From: Cunninghamia lanceolata
Taxonomy: Eukaryota > Streptophyta > Pinopsida > Cupressales > Cupressaceae
Length of the DNA: 64,000 nt
Direction: 5' to 3'
NCBI GenBank assembly: GCA_027924645.1
Contig: BSBN01000233.1
Location: forward strand, 6,776,501 to 6,840,500
Shown here: piece after piece, positions 35,308 through 46,866 of the stretch
Numbering within the stretch: position 1 is the stretch's first letter
Layout: the number at the start of each line of letters is the position of its first letter
Notes under the pieces: model-generated
Databases searched by the model: none
Seen by the model: the letters and a program-made list of their open reading frames with translations, nothing else
Told to the model about the DNA's origin: nothing
Made by a program: the position numbers and the translations under genes

Positions 35308-36590
35308 CACATTCACCCAAGTGCTTCACCATGTGGAAGTCCAATTATTTTGGCCAAAAAGAAGGATGGAACGTGGAGACTGTGTATTGATTATCGGATT
35401 CTCAACAAGATCACTATGAAGAACTGATATCCACTCCCTCCCATTGATGATTTGCTAGACTAGCTCAGGGGGGGAAAATTTTTTTCACCAAAATTGACTT
35501 GAAATCTAGTTATCACCAAGTCCTAGTTAAGCCATCAGATGTGTGGAAGACTGCTTTCAAATCCAAGGGAGGGTTGTTTGAGTGGCTAGTCATGCCTTTT
35601 AGCTTGACCAATGCCCCTGCCACATTCATGAGATTGATGGATGATGTCCTCAGACCATTCATTGGTTCTTTTGTTGTCATCTATTTAGATGACATACTCA
35701 TCTTTAGTAAAACATGGGGTGACCATCTACAGCATGTTCAGCAAGTGCTTTCAACCTTGCAACAACACAAGCTATATGCTAACAAAGATAAGTGTTCTTT
35801 TGGCATGGAGAGTATTTAGTATTTGGGATACATTGTGGATAGAATGGGCGTTCGTGTGGACCCTGAAAAGATACAGGTTCTCAAAGATTGGTCATCTCCC
35901 ATAAGTCTCACAGAACTTCGTAGCTTCTTGGGTCTAGCCAATTTCTATCAGAGATTTGTACTTGATTTTTCACATTTGGCATGGCCTATGAATCAGGCAC
36001 TGAGAGGACCAAGGAGAAAATTTTGCTGGACAGAGGTACAACTAAAAGCATTCATGGAGTTGAAGAAGAGGCTATGTTCTGCACCAGTACTAGCACTCCC
36101 AAATCTGCAACAATCTTTTCAAATTGAAACAGATGCTTCAGACTATGCACTAGGAGTAGTTCTCATGCAACACGGGCATCCAGTTGCCTACCACAGTGAG
36201 ACTTTCTCTGACACAGTGCGTAAGTACCCCACCTATGATAAGGAGTTGTATGTTATTGTGCAAACCTGCAAACAATGGAAACACTACATTTTGGGGAAGG
36301 AGAGTATCATTCACATGGATCATAAACCTCTGCAATTTCTACAAACACAAGGGAAGCTACAAAATGATAGGCATCAAAGATGGTCTACCTACTTGCAACA
36401 ATTTCATCTCAATATCTGCTATAGGAAGGGAGCTACTAACAAAGTTGTAGACTGTTTGAGTAGACCTCCAATCACAGCCCTAACAGTAGTATTGGATTAT
36501 TGTGGCCACCACACAATAGATTGGCCTCAGTTGTATGGCACAGATCCTAATTTTGCTGAGATCTACAACAATCTAGTAGAGGGAAAATAA
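35308..36590 (+). pseudogene. Gypsy reverse transcriptase and RNase H (element D)
   Basis: RT motifs appear in order: [20 protein letters not shown], then IDYRILNK, a frameshift in the T-run near 35475, WLVMPFSLTNAPATFMRLMD, and the catalytic YLDDILIF (about 35680). After a stop at 35817 the thumb region and LRSFLGLANFYQRF follow. RNase H shows ETDASDYALG, KELYVIV and HMDHKPLQF. The segment ends in a stop at 36588. The YLDD box and the order RT-RNase H-integrase define Ty3/gypsy. Most stops can be explained by a single C-to-T change in a Gln codon. Confidence 0.9.
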
Positions 36591-37990
36591 GCCACTGATT
36601 TCTACTTGAAGAATGGGATTCTCTGTCATATGGGACACATATGTGTTCCAATCAAGGAGTGGCAAAAGATGATATGGGAGGCACACTACAGCCGTGTTGT
36701 AGGACACTTCGGGGTGGAGAAGACTATTGCTATACTTTAGAGGTATTTTTATTGGCCCAAATTGAGACATGATGTCATTTTATATATCCAATCTTGTACT
36801 TCTTGTGCCATTACAAAGCCTGCCAATCATAAACAAGAATTGTCTACACCTCTTCCTGTCCTTGACCAACCTTGGCATTCAATTTCAATGGATTTCATGT
36901 CCGGACTACCTTCTACTAGACATGGGCATGATTGTGTATATGTGGTGGTAGACAGGTTTTCAAAAATGGTTGTCATAGTGGCTTCCAAGAAAGGAGTCTA
37001 TGCGGAAGAAGCTGCCAATATTTTATTTGAGAATGTTTGGGTACACTTTGGATTGCCACAAACCATCATATCTGATAGGGATATTAGATTTCTTAGCAAT
37101 TTTTGGTCAGCACTTTGGGCCTTGATGGACACAAAGTTGACAAAATCCACTACCTTCCATTCCCAAATAGATGGGCAGACTGAGGTGGTGAATCGGATGA
37201 TCATTCACATTTTGCGGATGCACCATTCCAAACATCCTCAAACTTGGGATGAAAGCTTCTCATATGTACAACATAGTTACAATCAAGCACTACATGGTTC
37301 CATAGGGCACAGTCCATTTGAGGTATGTCTTGGCTACCAACCATTCACTCCAATTGATGTAGCATTGCCGACTATGTTGAGTGACCCATCAACACATTCA
37401 GAAAAAGAGGCAAATAGGGTAACTAAGTTTGTGGAGAAGATACACCATATTCAGAAACAAGTCCATGAGATACTACAATATAGTAATCAGAAATACAAGG
37501 ACAGACATGATCAACATCATACACCTCATCAGTTTAAGGTTGGGGAAAAGGTTTGGTTTCATATTCAGAAAGAAAGACTTCAAGGGCCTCACAAGAAACT
37601 CTATCCTATTCGATATGGTCCATACACCATCATCAAACAAGTTGGTGAAAATGCTTTTGAACTCAATCTTCTATCTTTTCTTGGACTACATCCTATTTTC
37701 AATGTTGAATTGTTGCGGCCATATTTTTCACCATTGTTGTACACTTCAGATGTTGCAGAACATATAAGTTGCTTAGAGTTAAATCCAGACACTACTACCC
37801 CTCTCAAGTGTGATCAGATTACTGATGTTGTGAAAACATTGAAGAAACAATAGATTCCTCTCTATCGGGTGGTATAGGCAGGACAACTTCCACATCAAGG
37901 AAAATGGTTCGCTAAGGACCAGATTGAGAAGAAATTTCCTCATCTGCTGCAATACATAGGTGTAATGGGGCCCATTTCCTCTCAAGGGGG
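36591..37990 (+). pseudogene. Gypsy integrase with C-terminal chromodomain-like tail (element D)
   Basis: The zinc-binding region reads GHFGVEKT ... CTSC, with one stop between. The core has SMDFMSGLP, then ISDRDIRF, then DGQTEVVNR, giving the Asp, Asp and Glu of the active site. It continues to the GPY/F motif (RYGPYTIIKQVG, about 37615) and LHPIFNVELLRPY. After the stop at 37851 a tail with KWFAKDQIEKKFPHLLQ resembles the end of a chromodomain-type tail found in plant chromoviruses. That last point is tentative. A 363-codon open stretch (36762-37853) is the best-preserved part. Confidence 0.88.
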
Positions 37991-37996
37991 AAGCAA

Positions 37997-38561
37997 TAAT
38001 CCCACAAAGATTCAGAAGCATTAGGGTGAAATTTGTTCATGCAACTATATTCTAGTTTTTTAGTATTTTTTTCTAGTTTTGTCTACATCCTAGTAATTGT
38101 CATTTTCGAAGGCCTTCAGAGTGGAATTTGGGGTCAAGACTTTCTCCGATTGCTTTTGACCTATAGCCGCAGGCAAGGCTCAATGCAACTCAATCTAGCT
38201 CTTCAGGAGATCTTTCAAGCGAGTCTGAAATGTCCAGATTTCGACTAGCTAGCTAGAAGTTATGACCCTACCTAGTGGGGTCCAAAATTTAGTAGTTTTT
38301 TTTTAATTTTGAAAAAAATTGAAAATTTGAATTTTAGTAGTTTTGTCACCTTCCAACTATCCATTTCAAATTCCATGGATAAGGTGACCTTTCACATTCT
38401 TGCTCATTGTATATATTCAACTTTTGATGCAATAAGAAATCATCTTTGGTTGCCTGCAACTTCTTACAAGTTCTGCACATTGAGCATTTTGTTTATTTTT
38501 ACAATACCATAGGCCCAACGCTAGGTGTTGTTATCTGAATTATCCATTAAAATTTAGATCA
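37997..38561 (+). repeat. 3' LTR of element D, short form
   Basis: It is 565 bp. It begins TAATCCCACA, where the 5' copy has TGATCCCACA, and ends GATCA. It joins sequence matching 30341-30422 to sequence matching about 32953-33427, with a few unmatched bases at the join. Confidence 0.85.
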
Positions 38562-38566
38562 CTTGA

Positions 38567-38860
38567 TCTACAACCTTAATTATTGCACTAGTTTCATGCC
38601 TAATTAGATTTATTTTACTGCCTCCTTTACGAATTACACTACCAATTATTTCATTTTGTCACAACATCTGAAATGAAAATTCTTTTGCTAGCCTATCATC
38701 TCTTCTCTATGCAATGCCACCCAAACCAGTAATATTTGGAAGTCCAGTAGATCCAAGGGGCAATCCAACACTAATTTTACTCCTCATTTTCTCAAGAACC
38801 TTTCCACATTTAGCAAGAAAGAAACCAATTTGATTGTTAAGGAAAAGAAGTTGTGTAGTC
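38567..38860 (-). pseudogene. KH-domain RNA-binding protein pseudogene, 5' part
   Basis: Minus-strand reading gives a KH domain ending IIGSVIRKGGSKI, then RHETSAIIKVVDQ, running straight into the target site of element D. It corresponds to the IGxVIGKGG...I-x-x-L-R-x-E-T-x-A-x-I-x-V core of plant KH proteins, but the second Gly of the GxxG loop is Arg here. Upstream, another stretch (about 38730-38850) reads FFLAKCGKVLEKMRSK and may be part of a preceding domain. Two stops are present. It joins the part at 30003-30335. Confidence 0.75.
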
Positions 38861-38940
38861 ACCTATTTAAGCTTTGATATTTTTGTCTTTTAGAGATGTA
38901 GGTAGAGTTAGGAACTAACAGGTGATTGAGAAATTTTCAA

Positions 38941-40124
38941 AAATAAAGAAAGGAACAGTAGAAAGACTGATTCTAAATAGAAATGAAGAACAACAGAGGA
39001 ATTCTGATTATTTCTCATTCACCGAATAGGGAACATGAGTATAGATTTATAGTTACAATCAACTCAACTACCTACTATAATTATGCTAATTAATTTGACA
39101 ACCCACTCAAATAGATTGACAACAAATTGAAGATTCTAAAGACACCTCTACAATAGTTTCTGACAGCATTGTAGTTTTATTGACACATCTATGACACAAC
39201 TGAGCATAATTTAGTTATAGTTATGCTAACACTCCCCCTTAATAGATAACTAAATTTTCATGAACTCCTACATAATTGTGAGTTGACTACAATAGAACTG
39301 TGACCTGTTACATTTATTTATGTTGGTGCAAATATTCCAACACCCCTACACCACTAACTAACTAACAACATTAAATTAAAAATTACATTCTTTAGAAGCT
39401 ATTTGTTGACAAATAGTTCTGGGACCATTAATACTTCTTCAAGTTGCTCTAGGTATAGTCTCCTAGCTATTATCCAAGTTCCCAACATCATTGGACACCA
39501 TTTGCACATGAAGTGTCTCATTACCCTCGTAAAGATATGATGCTAAACATCTAGATTTCAGATCTCCCATGAACTATTGGACATCAATCCTCACACGCAT
39601 GTCTCATAAACCCAGTGAGGTATAGTTTCTTCGATCCACAAGCATCTTAGACTATTTAACATCTATCTATCTTCTACTACATCCTTCCCTATCTTCAAAG
39701 TGTCAGCTTCTTCAAAGTAGAGTAAGTATCTCATCTTCAGAGAAGTCACCATCACTATCAATATCATGTGGTTCTTCCATTTTTTATTTGGTTGCTTACA
39801 CTTGGCTATGAAGATCTTTCAGCTCTAATACTAAAATAAAGAAAGGAATAGTAGAAAGACTGATTCTAAATAGAAATGAAGAACAAATGAGGAATTTTGA
39901 TTATTTCTCATTCACCGAATAGGGAACATGAGTACAAATTTATAGTTACAATCAACTCAACTACCTCCTATAATTATGCTAATTAATTTGACAACTCACT
40001 CAAATAGATTGACAACAAACTGAAGATTCTAAAGACACCTCTACAATGGTTTGTGACATCACTGTAGCTTTATTGACACATCTATGACACAACTGAGTAT
40101 AATTCAGTTATAGTTATGCTAACA
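38941..40124 (-). mobile_element. Element F: short non-autonomous LTR retrotransposon, 1184 bp
   Basis: Two 291-bp direct repeats (38941-39231 and 39834-40124) are flanked by a perfect TTCAA duplication (38936-38940 and 40125-40129). On the minus strand the LTR starts TGTTAGCATAAC. The primer site is TAGTATTAGAGCTGA (complement of 39819-39833), a degenerate form of TGGTATCAGAGC. A TTAAGGGGGAG purine tract (complement of 39232-39242) precedes the second LTR. The 602-bp interior keeps a short start, MEEPHDIDSDGDFSEDEIL then a stop, and no domain. The repeats are about 93 percent alike by eye. Confidence 0.9.
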
Positions 40125-40261
40125 TTCAAGAGTCTCATTAGTTCTTGGTACCATTAAAAGTGTAAACTTATTTATAAAGAGTATTAAAATCAAAATAGAA
40201 ATGAAGTTCATGTTGCCATAGGAACTTCCAAAAGTGTCCCTAGTAGATGTGAAAGATCTGA

Positions 40262-40975
40262 CAATTTCCTAGTAAGGGTACGTTCTTTCATCAGTCATGC
40301 TTCTACAACCATTCAAGACCATTTAATGATATTTTTGTAGAACGATTCTCACACCTTGTTACTACTTCCACATTTTGCATACATATCTATGAGGGTGCCT
40401 ACAATTACAACATTTGACAAAAATCCACTTTCAATTATACTTTGATGGATGTCCATACCCCATTCTACAACTCTTGTTTAGGCATAGCCTAAGAGGATGC
40501 TCGTAAAGGTTGACAATTTGGCTTTACAATATTCGATTACATTTTCTTAAAAGTTTCTAAAGTTTTTTTCAACAAATCCATTTGTGTATCCTAAAACCAT
40601 GTCATCCCCTAAGATGACATTTCTTTGAAGTATTCTATCAAATATCACGTACTTTGTCTATGCTTCTACATTTTGTAGGCATGTCTACCAGAGCATTTTC
40701 AATGATTATATTTGATAAAAATCCCCTGTGATTTTGTCTTGATGGTTATCTACATCATGTTCCAAGGATCCCATTTTCTCATAGGATGAAAGGATGCTGG
40801 TATTGGTTGTGGTTCCTAGTTTTACACCTGCAAATTGCATTTAATTGAATATTTTCAAAGCCCATTCAATAGATCCATTTTGTGCATATCCTGCTATCAT
40901 GGAACTCCATGGGACACATTTATTGGAGACATCTTGTTAAATAGTTAATTTTCCTTGTCTATACTTTTACATTTT
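40262..40975 (-). pseudogene. Pentatricopeptide-repeat (PPR) protein pseudogene
   Basis: Reading the minus strand and allowing frame changes gives successive PPR motifs: a SMIAGYAQNGSIEWALKIF-like unit near 40850-40910, a TSILSSYEKMGSLE-like unit, YAKC-type motifs near 40680 and 40385, an RNVI...DMVLGYTNGFVEKTLETFKKM unit near 40530-40640, and a final GTLIDMYAKCGSSNKV unit. The pattern is that of the PLS class, whose intact members are organelle RNA-editing or processing factors. Many stops and at least three frameshifts make it non-functional. Confidence 0.72.
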
Positions 40976-43900
40976 CATTCCTAGTGGTTCTAGCATAGAT
41001 GAGGGCATAGAAAGGGCATTAAGCAGGGAGATTGAAGGTTTGGAGACATTTAGGAATTGTTTGAACAAGAATATTGAGAAGTGTCAAGGCTTGGGGAGGT
41101 TCCTAGTACTAAGGGAACCTTCGACAAGTAAGCACCAAAAATACTGACACTCGTGAAGAAAATTCCCAAGAAAGGTAATGTCGGGGGTTTGAAGTGCATT
41201 AGGAACTGTCGAGGGTTAGGAAGGTACTAGGAACTATCGAGAATTATGGATATATTAGGGACTTTGCAATAGTGAAATGTCGAGACTTTGGGGGTCATTA
41301 ACAAGTTATACTACATCTTTAGGGGTCTTACGATATTCCTTTAGGAATGTACCAAGTATTTGATATATATTAAAATAGTATAAATGTGAGGCCTATTTCC
41401 TTGGTGATCCCATCCATGCTTGTTTTATTTATTTTTGCACGATGATACTAGTAGAACTATACACATATTTTTGGATTGTTATTATGATGGTATAATAGCA
41501 TAGATAGCATGACCAAGATTGGAATAACTTAATTAAATGATTATATTGTGTTGATCTAGATTAAAGTTTTGATATTTTATGGTTAATTATTATCATTCAC
41601 ATGTTTGCTATATAATTGAGACTAGATGAGTATGTTCACATGAGTCTAAACCAACATCATATTTCATTTGATATGAAATTTTATATGGCCTCTATATTGA
41701 TATAGTTAGATTAATATTAAATATGAACTATATACGATTTGGATGCATTTATCAAAACTAAACTTTAATTAAATTTGATAATCATGATTAATGTGTGGAT
41801 AAATGGTGACTTTTATAAAATTGGCATGGACTAATGTTAAGAATTCCATGAAGGATTTAAATTATTAAATTGCAAGCAAGATATGGATTAATATATGTAT
41901 AATATTAGTGGTATAGGCTTGCAACCTTTTCATTATCTATGAATCTGTTAAATTTTTTTGTGTAATTTCTTCAACTATCTTGTGGGATATATTTGACTTT
42001 ATTTCAAGTGTGGAGGCGAAGTATAGGTTTTTAATGGAAAATAATATGGGAGATGCTTTGAATCCTAACCATGTCTTTTCCTAGTTACAACTTTTCCTTA
42101 GTCCATGAGAGGACAAAGATCTCCCTTGTTGCGCTAAACTTTGTAACTTTCATGCATCATTTATTTAATTATTTCAACCAATGTATTTAGTTCGAGTCTA
42201 TGTATAAAGTGTACATAGGGGTCTCCTTAGAGAACAAACCAATATTTCATTTCTAGTGGATTTTTAAAAGTGTAAATGTGTCATATTTCTTTATCTTTAT
42301 GTGGAAATAGCCATTTTAGAAAGTACCTAGGGGTTATGTACGCTTTTAGCTAAGTATTTTGAGCATTGGGTGAGTTTTGTACCCACCCAAGTCATTGGAA
42401 AGAGTATACCATAAATGTCCATGTAAGGGATATGTGTATATTTTGTAGTCAATCTTCCATATCTCATTTAAAGGATATTGTGTAAGAAGAGTGTAGTCCA
42501 TACTCCACTCCACCATACCTTGTTGATGTGCATACAAATCGGAATTTATGGGGCAAATTTATTATTTGAAATGTGTGGGTGGAGAGTATTATGTAAAGCC
42601 CATGTGTTGTGATCCTATTGGATGAGGATGGATGACATGGAATCCTTCATATATCCCACTGTCATTTTCTTTGAAAGGGGATTTTCTTATTCTTGTAATT
42701 TTATGTTTTGGAGATACTTATAGATTTTGAGAGATTGCATTGGAGAAGGGATTGAGAGGAAGAAGGAAACTTGAAAAGGATTAAAAAAGTTAGGGGATTT
42801 ATCTACTTGGAAGCTATCTTTTAGGTAGGCTCCCATCTTTCTTCTCTAGCATATTTCTTGATTTAGGAATTTAATTAAGGATCTTATTACTATCTTATCA
42901 TTATATGTGTGTGGTTTATATGTCTCTTGTTATTCCATAGTTTTTGTATGTGTGTTATGTATTTTTTGGGTATATTTTGGAGTTATTTGTGTGAACCTTG
43001 GTTTAGGCTCTCCTATCTATATTGAGAGAAAACCATGTATGGGGTTGAGTGAGTTATGGGAAATCTCCTTGGGAAGCACCTTTTTGTGTAAGGGATGTAG
43101 TTTGGATTGAATTAGTGGTGAAATAGAGTCTTCGTATGGGAGTTAGTAAAATTTTATAATGCAAGGAATATTATAATTAAAAGAAAATTTGTAAGTTGGC
43201 TTTGTGAAATGGTGATATTATGTGGTATTATGCTTTGGGATGAGTCCTATTCTCTTTCTTTCCAAGTGAGTAGTTTTATCCTCTATTCCTGCTTGTTGTG
43301 AATCATCCAATTCAAGAGTGTTCAACCAAGCCTACTATATATTGTATGTATATTCTTTGTGTGTGATTACCTAGCTTTAGAGGATCTCGTAGCTTAGGGA
43401 TGGATTTGTTTACGAATCCTAAGTTTGTGAGGAAATCAATTCCATTGGAATACCCCCATCTTAAAGCATCATTTGCATATTTTAACTTGAAGATATGGCT
43501 TGACAACCACATTTGGTCAAGGAAATGTGTTGTTTTTTCCTTCATTTGTAAGACTAATGTTGTGAGTTTAAAAAAAATGTGTTAAAAACTCCTTGATTGT
43601 AATGGAAGAAGTATTCCTCTTGGATGTATGGTTTAAGCTTAACATGCATATTAGTGAATTGCCTATTGTATTGTATTCAAAAATAAAAAAGAGGGTGCAC
43701 TTCTTGTAATGTTTATCCTATATCAAATCATTGTATAAAGAAAGAAAGAGCATCTAAAATTATTGATTTTATTGATGATTTTAATACACTATTTTTACTA
43801 GTTTTGTTATTATTTTAAATGAATAGATTTCATATTATCTTATTATAAATTTAATCATGCATTAAAAATAAAAATAGTTAAAATGTTGATTTATTACATA

Positions 43901-44130
43901 TTTCTCATATATGTAGTTTTCTAGTTTTTTACTCATGTATTGTGAAAATGAGATAAAGAAATGTTATTTGTGAAGGTGTGGATTCATTTTAAATGTCCAT
44001 AATCACTTGTATATACAAAAGATCACTAGTTATCTTTATTTCTACAACAATCATGTGTTAATACTTGTTGATTTAAGTATGGATGGAAAACTTATGTCCA
44101 TGGATATATAAGTGAGCAAGAAAATAACTA
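40976..44130. other. Long AT-rich stretch without recognised gene
   Basis: Short phrases such as AGGAACTGTCGAG / AGGAACTATCGAG repeat near 41210-41250. The part 42600-43400 has the composition of an LTR U5 or leader but no partner repeat is found. Open frames near 42907, 43312 and 43400 show no known motif. Confidence 0.35.
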
Positions 44131-44317
44131 TACATATACATACATACATAGATATATGTGTGTGTATGCATATATATGTATATGTATAGTTTATGTATAT
44201 GTATACATTTATATATACATATACATACATATATATGTATGTATATGTATACATATACATACATATATATGTATGTATATGTATACATATACATACATGC
44301 ATATATATGTATGTATA

Positions 44318-44375
<58 letters not shown>

Positions 44376-44405
44376 CATATGTATGTATATGTATACATAT
44401 ATATT
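44131..44405. repeat. TA-rich satellite of palindromic 34-36 bp units
   Basis: A 32-bp perfect palindrome (ACATATACATACATAT and its mirror complement) occurs at 44217-44248 and again one unit later, followed by a variant and a pure (TA)n run at 44320-44370. Open frames on both strands here are artefacts of the repeat. Confidence 0.9.
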
Positions 44406-44610
44406 CTCTTTAATAGAGAAAGAAAAATTAATTCCAAAGTATTAACATAGTTTTTTGTTACAAAAGAAATTCAAATATATATAATCATTTTTGTTTTATT
44501 AGAAAAAGCTAAAACTACCTAATCAAATTAGGTTTAGTTTCCATACCCATAATTAAGAAAGGAAATAACTGAAAAACAAAAATGTCCTACTTGAAAAGAA
44601 AAAAGAAATG

Positions 44611-44690
44611 AACAAGAAGTCATATGAGGTGAAATTCTCTTGTACAATTTTGTATAATGACAATAAAGGTAACTTATCTATTAACATTTC
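44611..44690 (+). other. Remnant of trans-spliced group II intron end (domains V-VI) before rps12 exon 2
   Basis: ATGAGGTGAAATTCTC...GTACAATTTTG resembles domain V of the plastid rps12 intron. It is followed by TATCTATTAACATTTCCACT at the usual distance before exon 2. Its presence shows that unspliced plastid DNA was the donor. Confidence 0.65.
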
Positions 44691-44923
44691 CACTATCACC
44701 CAAAAAAAACCAAACGTTTCCTTATGAAAAGTTTCAATAGTATGATCAACCTCTAATTATGAAATAACTACTTATATACATGGTATTGACCATAATTTAC
44801 TAGAACATTCTATAGTATTAGTAAGAGGTAGAAGAGTTAAAGATTTTCCCAATGTTAAAAATCACATAATTTGAGGAATCTTAGATGATGTCTTAACAGA
44901 AATTAATAAACAAGGGAATTATA
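44691..44923 (+). pseudogene. rps12: Plastid rps12 exon 2 (NUPT)
   Basis: The sequence reads TIT-x-KKPN at its start, then [17 protein letters not shown] and [18 protein letters not shown]. It matches ribosomal protein S12 exon 2 from its first codon to the exon end, where a GTGTA-like intron start follows at 44924. At least three stops occur. The intact protein is part of the 30S subunit decoding centre. Exon 1 is absent, as expected for the trans-spliced plastid gene. Confidence 0.85.
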
Positions 44924-45463
44924 GTGTACATTGTGTATTCTTATCGAATATTTTTATCATTTTATGATGATGCCATGCCAATTTATAAAAACATGGAAAT
45001 TATATGGATAACCTAATAATGAACATTTTGTAAGGGGACTGGAGTAGGCTAAATCAAATGATCTTATTGATTTGTAAAGATATTTTATATGTCTAAGGTT
45101 TAAATATTGAATTCATTTCATAACTTTTCCCTTAGTGTGTGTTAACATAAAGTTTGAAATGCCTTGAACATTTTAGAACAAGTTTGAATCAAATATTATT
45201 TATTTAGAACACCTCCTTTTTTTAACTCTTTTTTTAACATAAGGACTTAATCATATAGATAAAGAAAATACAAGATTTCTAATGGTAGAAAATGAAAGGA
45301 AATGGATACTCAATTGGGAATAAGTAAACATAATTATATCATAATATGTCAATAGAATTCTATGGAAAGTCATATTCGATGAAAGTTGTATGTATAGTTC
45401 AGAGGGAGATCTTTCATATCTTTAGAGATCCACCCTACAATATGGATTTAGAAAGCTGAAATA

Positions 45464-45491
45464 AGTATCTAGATATTTTGAAAATTATTAG
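45464..45491 (+). pseudogene. rps12: Possible plastid rps12 exon 3 (NUPT)
   Basis: AGTATCTAGATATTTTGAAA... aligns loosely with the 26-bp third exon (YGVKKPK and stop). It lies about 540 bp after exon 2 and about 40 bp before rps7, the positions expected in a plastome. Confidence 0.4.
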
Positions 45492-45528
45492 TCTTTATGA
45501 AATAAATTTATGAACCTTTTTCACACTC

Positions 45529-45983
45529 ATGTGACACCAAAGTACAACAAGAAAAGAATTGATAAATTTGATGCAATTTATTATAATTGATTAGTTAACA
45601 TGGTTGTTCACTATATTCTTAAACACAGAAAAAAGTCATTAGCTTATTGAATATTTTATCGATCTCTAAAAAAGATTCAACAAAAAATAAAGAAAAATAC
45701 AAGTTACTTGTTCTACGTCAAGAAATGCACAAATTAACTCCCAAATTGATAGTAAAATCAAGATGTGTACGTGCATCCACTTATCATCTTCCCATTAAGA
45801 AGGAAAAATACTTGCTATTCATTGTTTAGTAGAGTCATCTCAAAAATGTTCTAGTAAAAATATGCATTTCAAATTGAGTTACAAAATAATAGATACTCCT
45901 ATAGAGAAAGGCAATGCTATACACAAGAAGAGAAGACTCATAAAATGGTAGAATCAAATAAAGCTTTTGCCCATTACCATTAA
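45529..45983 (+). pseudogene. rps7: Plastid rps7, full length but decayed (NUPT)
   Basis: From ATG at 45529 to TAA at 45981-45983 the length (455 bp) is close to an intact rps7. Recognisable segments are LVNMVVHYILKHRKKSLAY, then KKIQQK, then VKSRCVRASTYHLPI, then NMHFKLSYKIIDT, and finally EEKTHKMVESNKAFAHYH before the stop. Stops and at least two frameshifts break it. Intact S7 binds 16S rRNA in the plastid 30S subunit. The neighbours rps12 and ndhB are the normal plastid ones. Confidence 0.88.
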
Positions 45984-46851
45984 CACACTAACTACATAAA
46001 TAGATCCAGAGATCTATTCTGTTTTGATCAATAAAAGAAAACTAACTTTATCAAAATTTATAAAAAAATTTATTGTAATTGAAATGAAAGGAAAAGAAGA
46101 ATAAAAAATAAATCATAAATAAATGATAATAAGGAGATTATGAATGAATATTTGATCTTATTCATTAGGTTTGGATAAATGATAAAATGTTACTTGGAGA
46201 TTAATTGAAGTTAACCATGATTTGGTATAAATGAAAAATTCATTTTCAATTAATACCTTAAGATCATTTTTATGAAAGAGTTTCATTTGCTTCTCTTGTA
46301 TGGAATTTCCAATTTTCTAAATGTATCTTGATTTTCAACCTATTTCTTTTTCTAGTGATCAATTTCATTTTTGATCAGAAGAAGACAACTTGTTTCTATT
46401 TCATCTCTTTAACAAGTTTAGTGCTAAGCATAGTGTTTTTATTATTCATATTAACAACTACTCTATGAGGAATGTTTTCATGTGGTGCTAATTATTTAGA
46501 AACTATCTTTGTAGAGCTTTAGAATGTATGGTTTAATGAGGATATACCAAAATAGATGTACAGTTTAATGATCCTATTTTGAAATATTTACTTATGGGTA
46601 GAAGAAGTTCTTCCATTTTTGTTTATAGTCTTTCTTGGCTATATGGCCTATCTGGATGAGAGATTGAACTTCAAGAAATAGCTAATGGTCTTATGAATAC
46701 ACAAATGTATAACTCTCCAAGAATTTGGATTGGTCTTCTATAAATAATGGTAGGAATTGCATTCAATCTTTCTCTAGTTCCTTTTCATCAATAGACCCCA
46801 AATTTATATCAAGGATTGTGATTCATTTTACAAATTATTACATTTCTAAGT

Positions 46852-46866
46852 CTCTTTTCTATAGAT
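46852..46866. other. Target-site duplication of the SINE, left copy
   Basis: CTCTTTTCTATAGAT here and CTCTTTTCTAGAGAT at 47199-47213 match at 14 of 15 positions. Confidence 0.85.

Larger units (their letters stand above)
30341..38561 (+). mobile_element. Element D: Ty3/gypsy retrotransposon with unequal LTRs, pseudogenised
   Basis: The element has a perfect CTTGA target duplication, a primer site at 33429-33440, and a polypurine tract (AAGGGGGAAG, 37984-37993) before the right LTR. Gag, protease, RT, RNase H and integrase follow in gypsy order. Frames are broken by stops and at least two shifts. The left LTR is 3087 bp but the right only 565 bp, because about 2.5 kb is absent from the right copy. 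The element was inserted into the KH-domain pseudogene. Confidence 0.92.

Noticed and set aside
36762..37853. 363-codon open frame as a stand-alone gene
   Set aside because: It is the integrase part of element D pol; the frame continues upstream and downstream across stop codons.
44051..44450. Overlapping tyrosine/isoleucine-rich open frames on both strands
   Set aside because: They are translations of a TA-rich satellite without stop codons, not genes.
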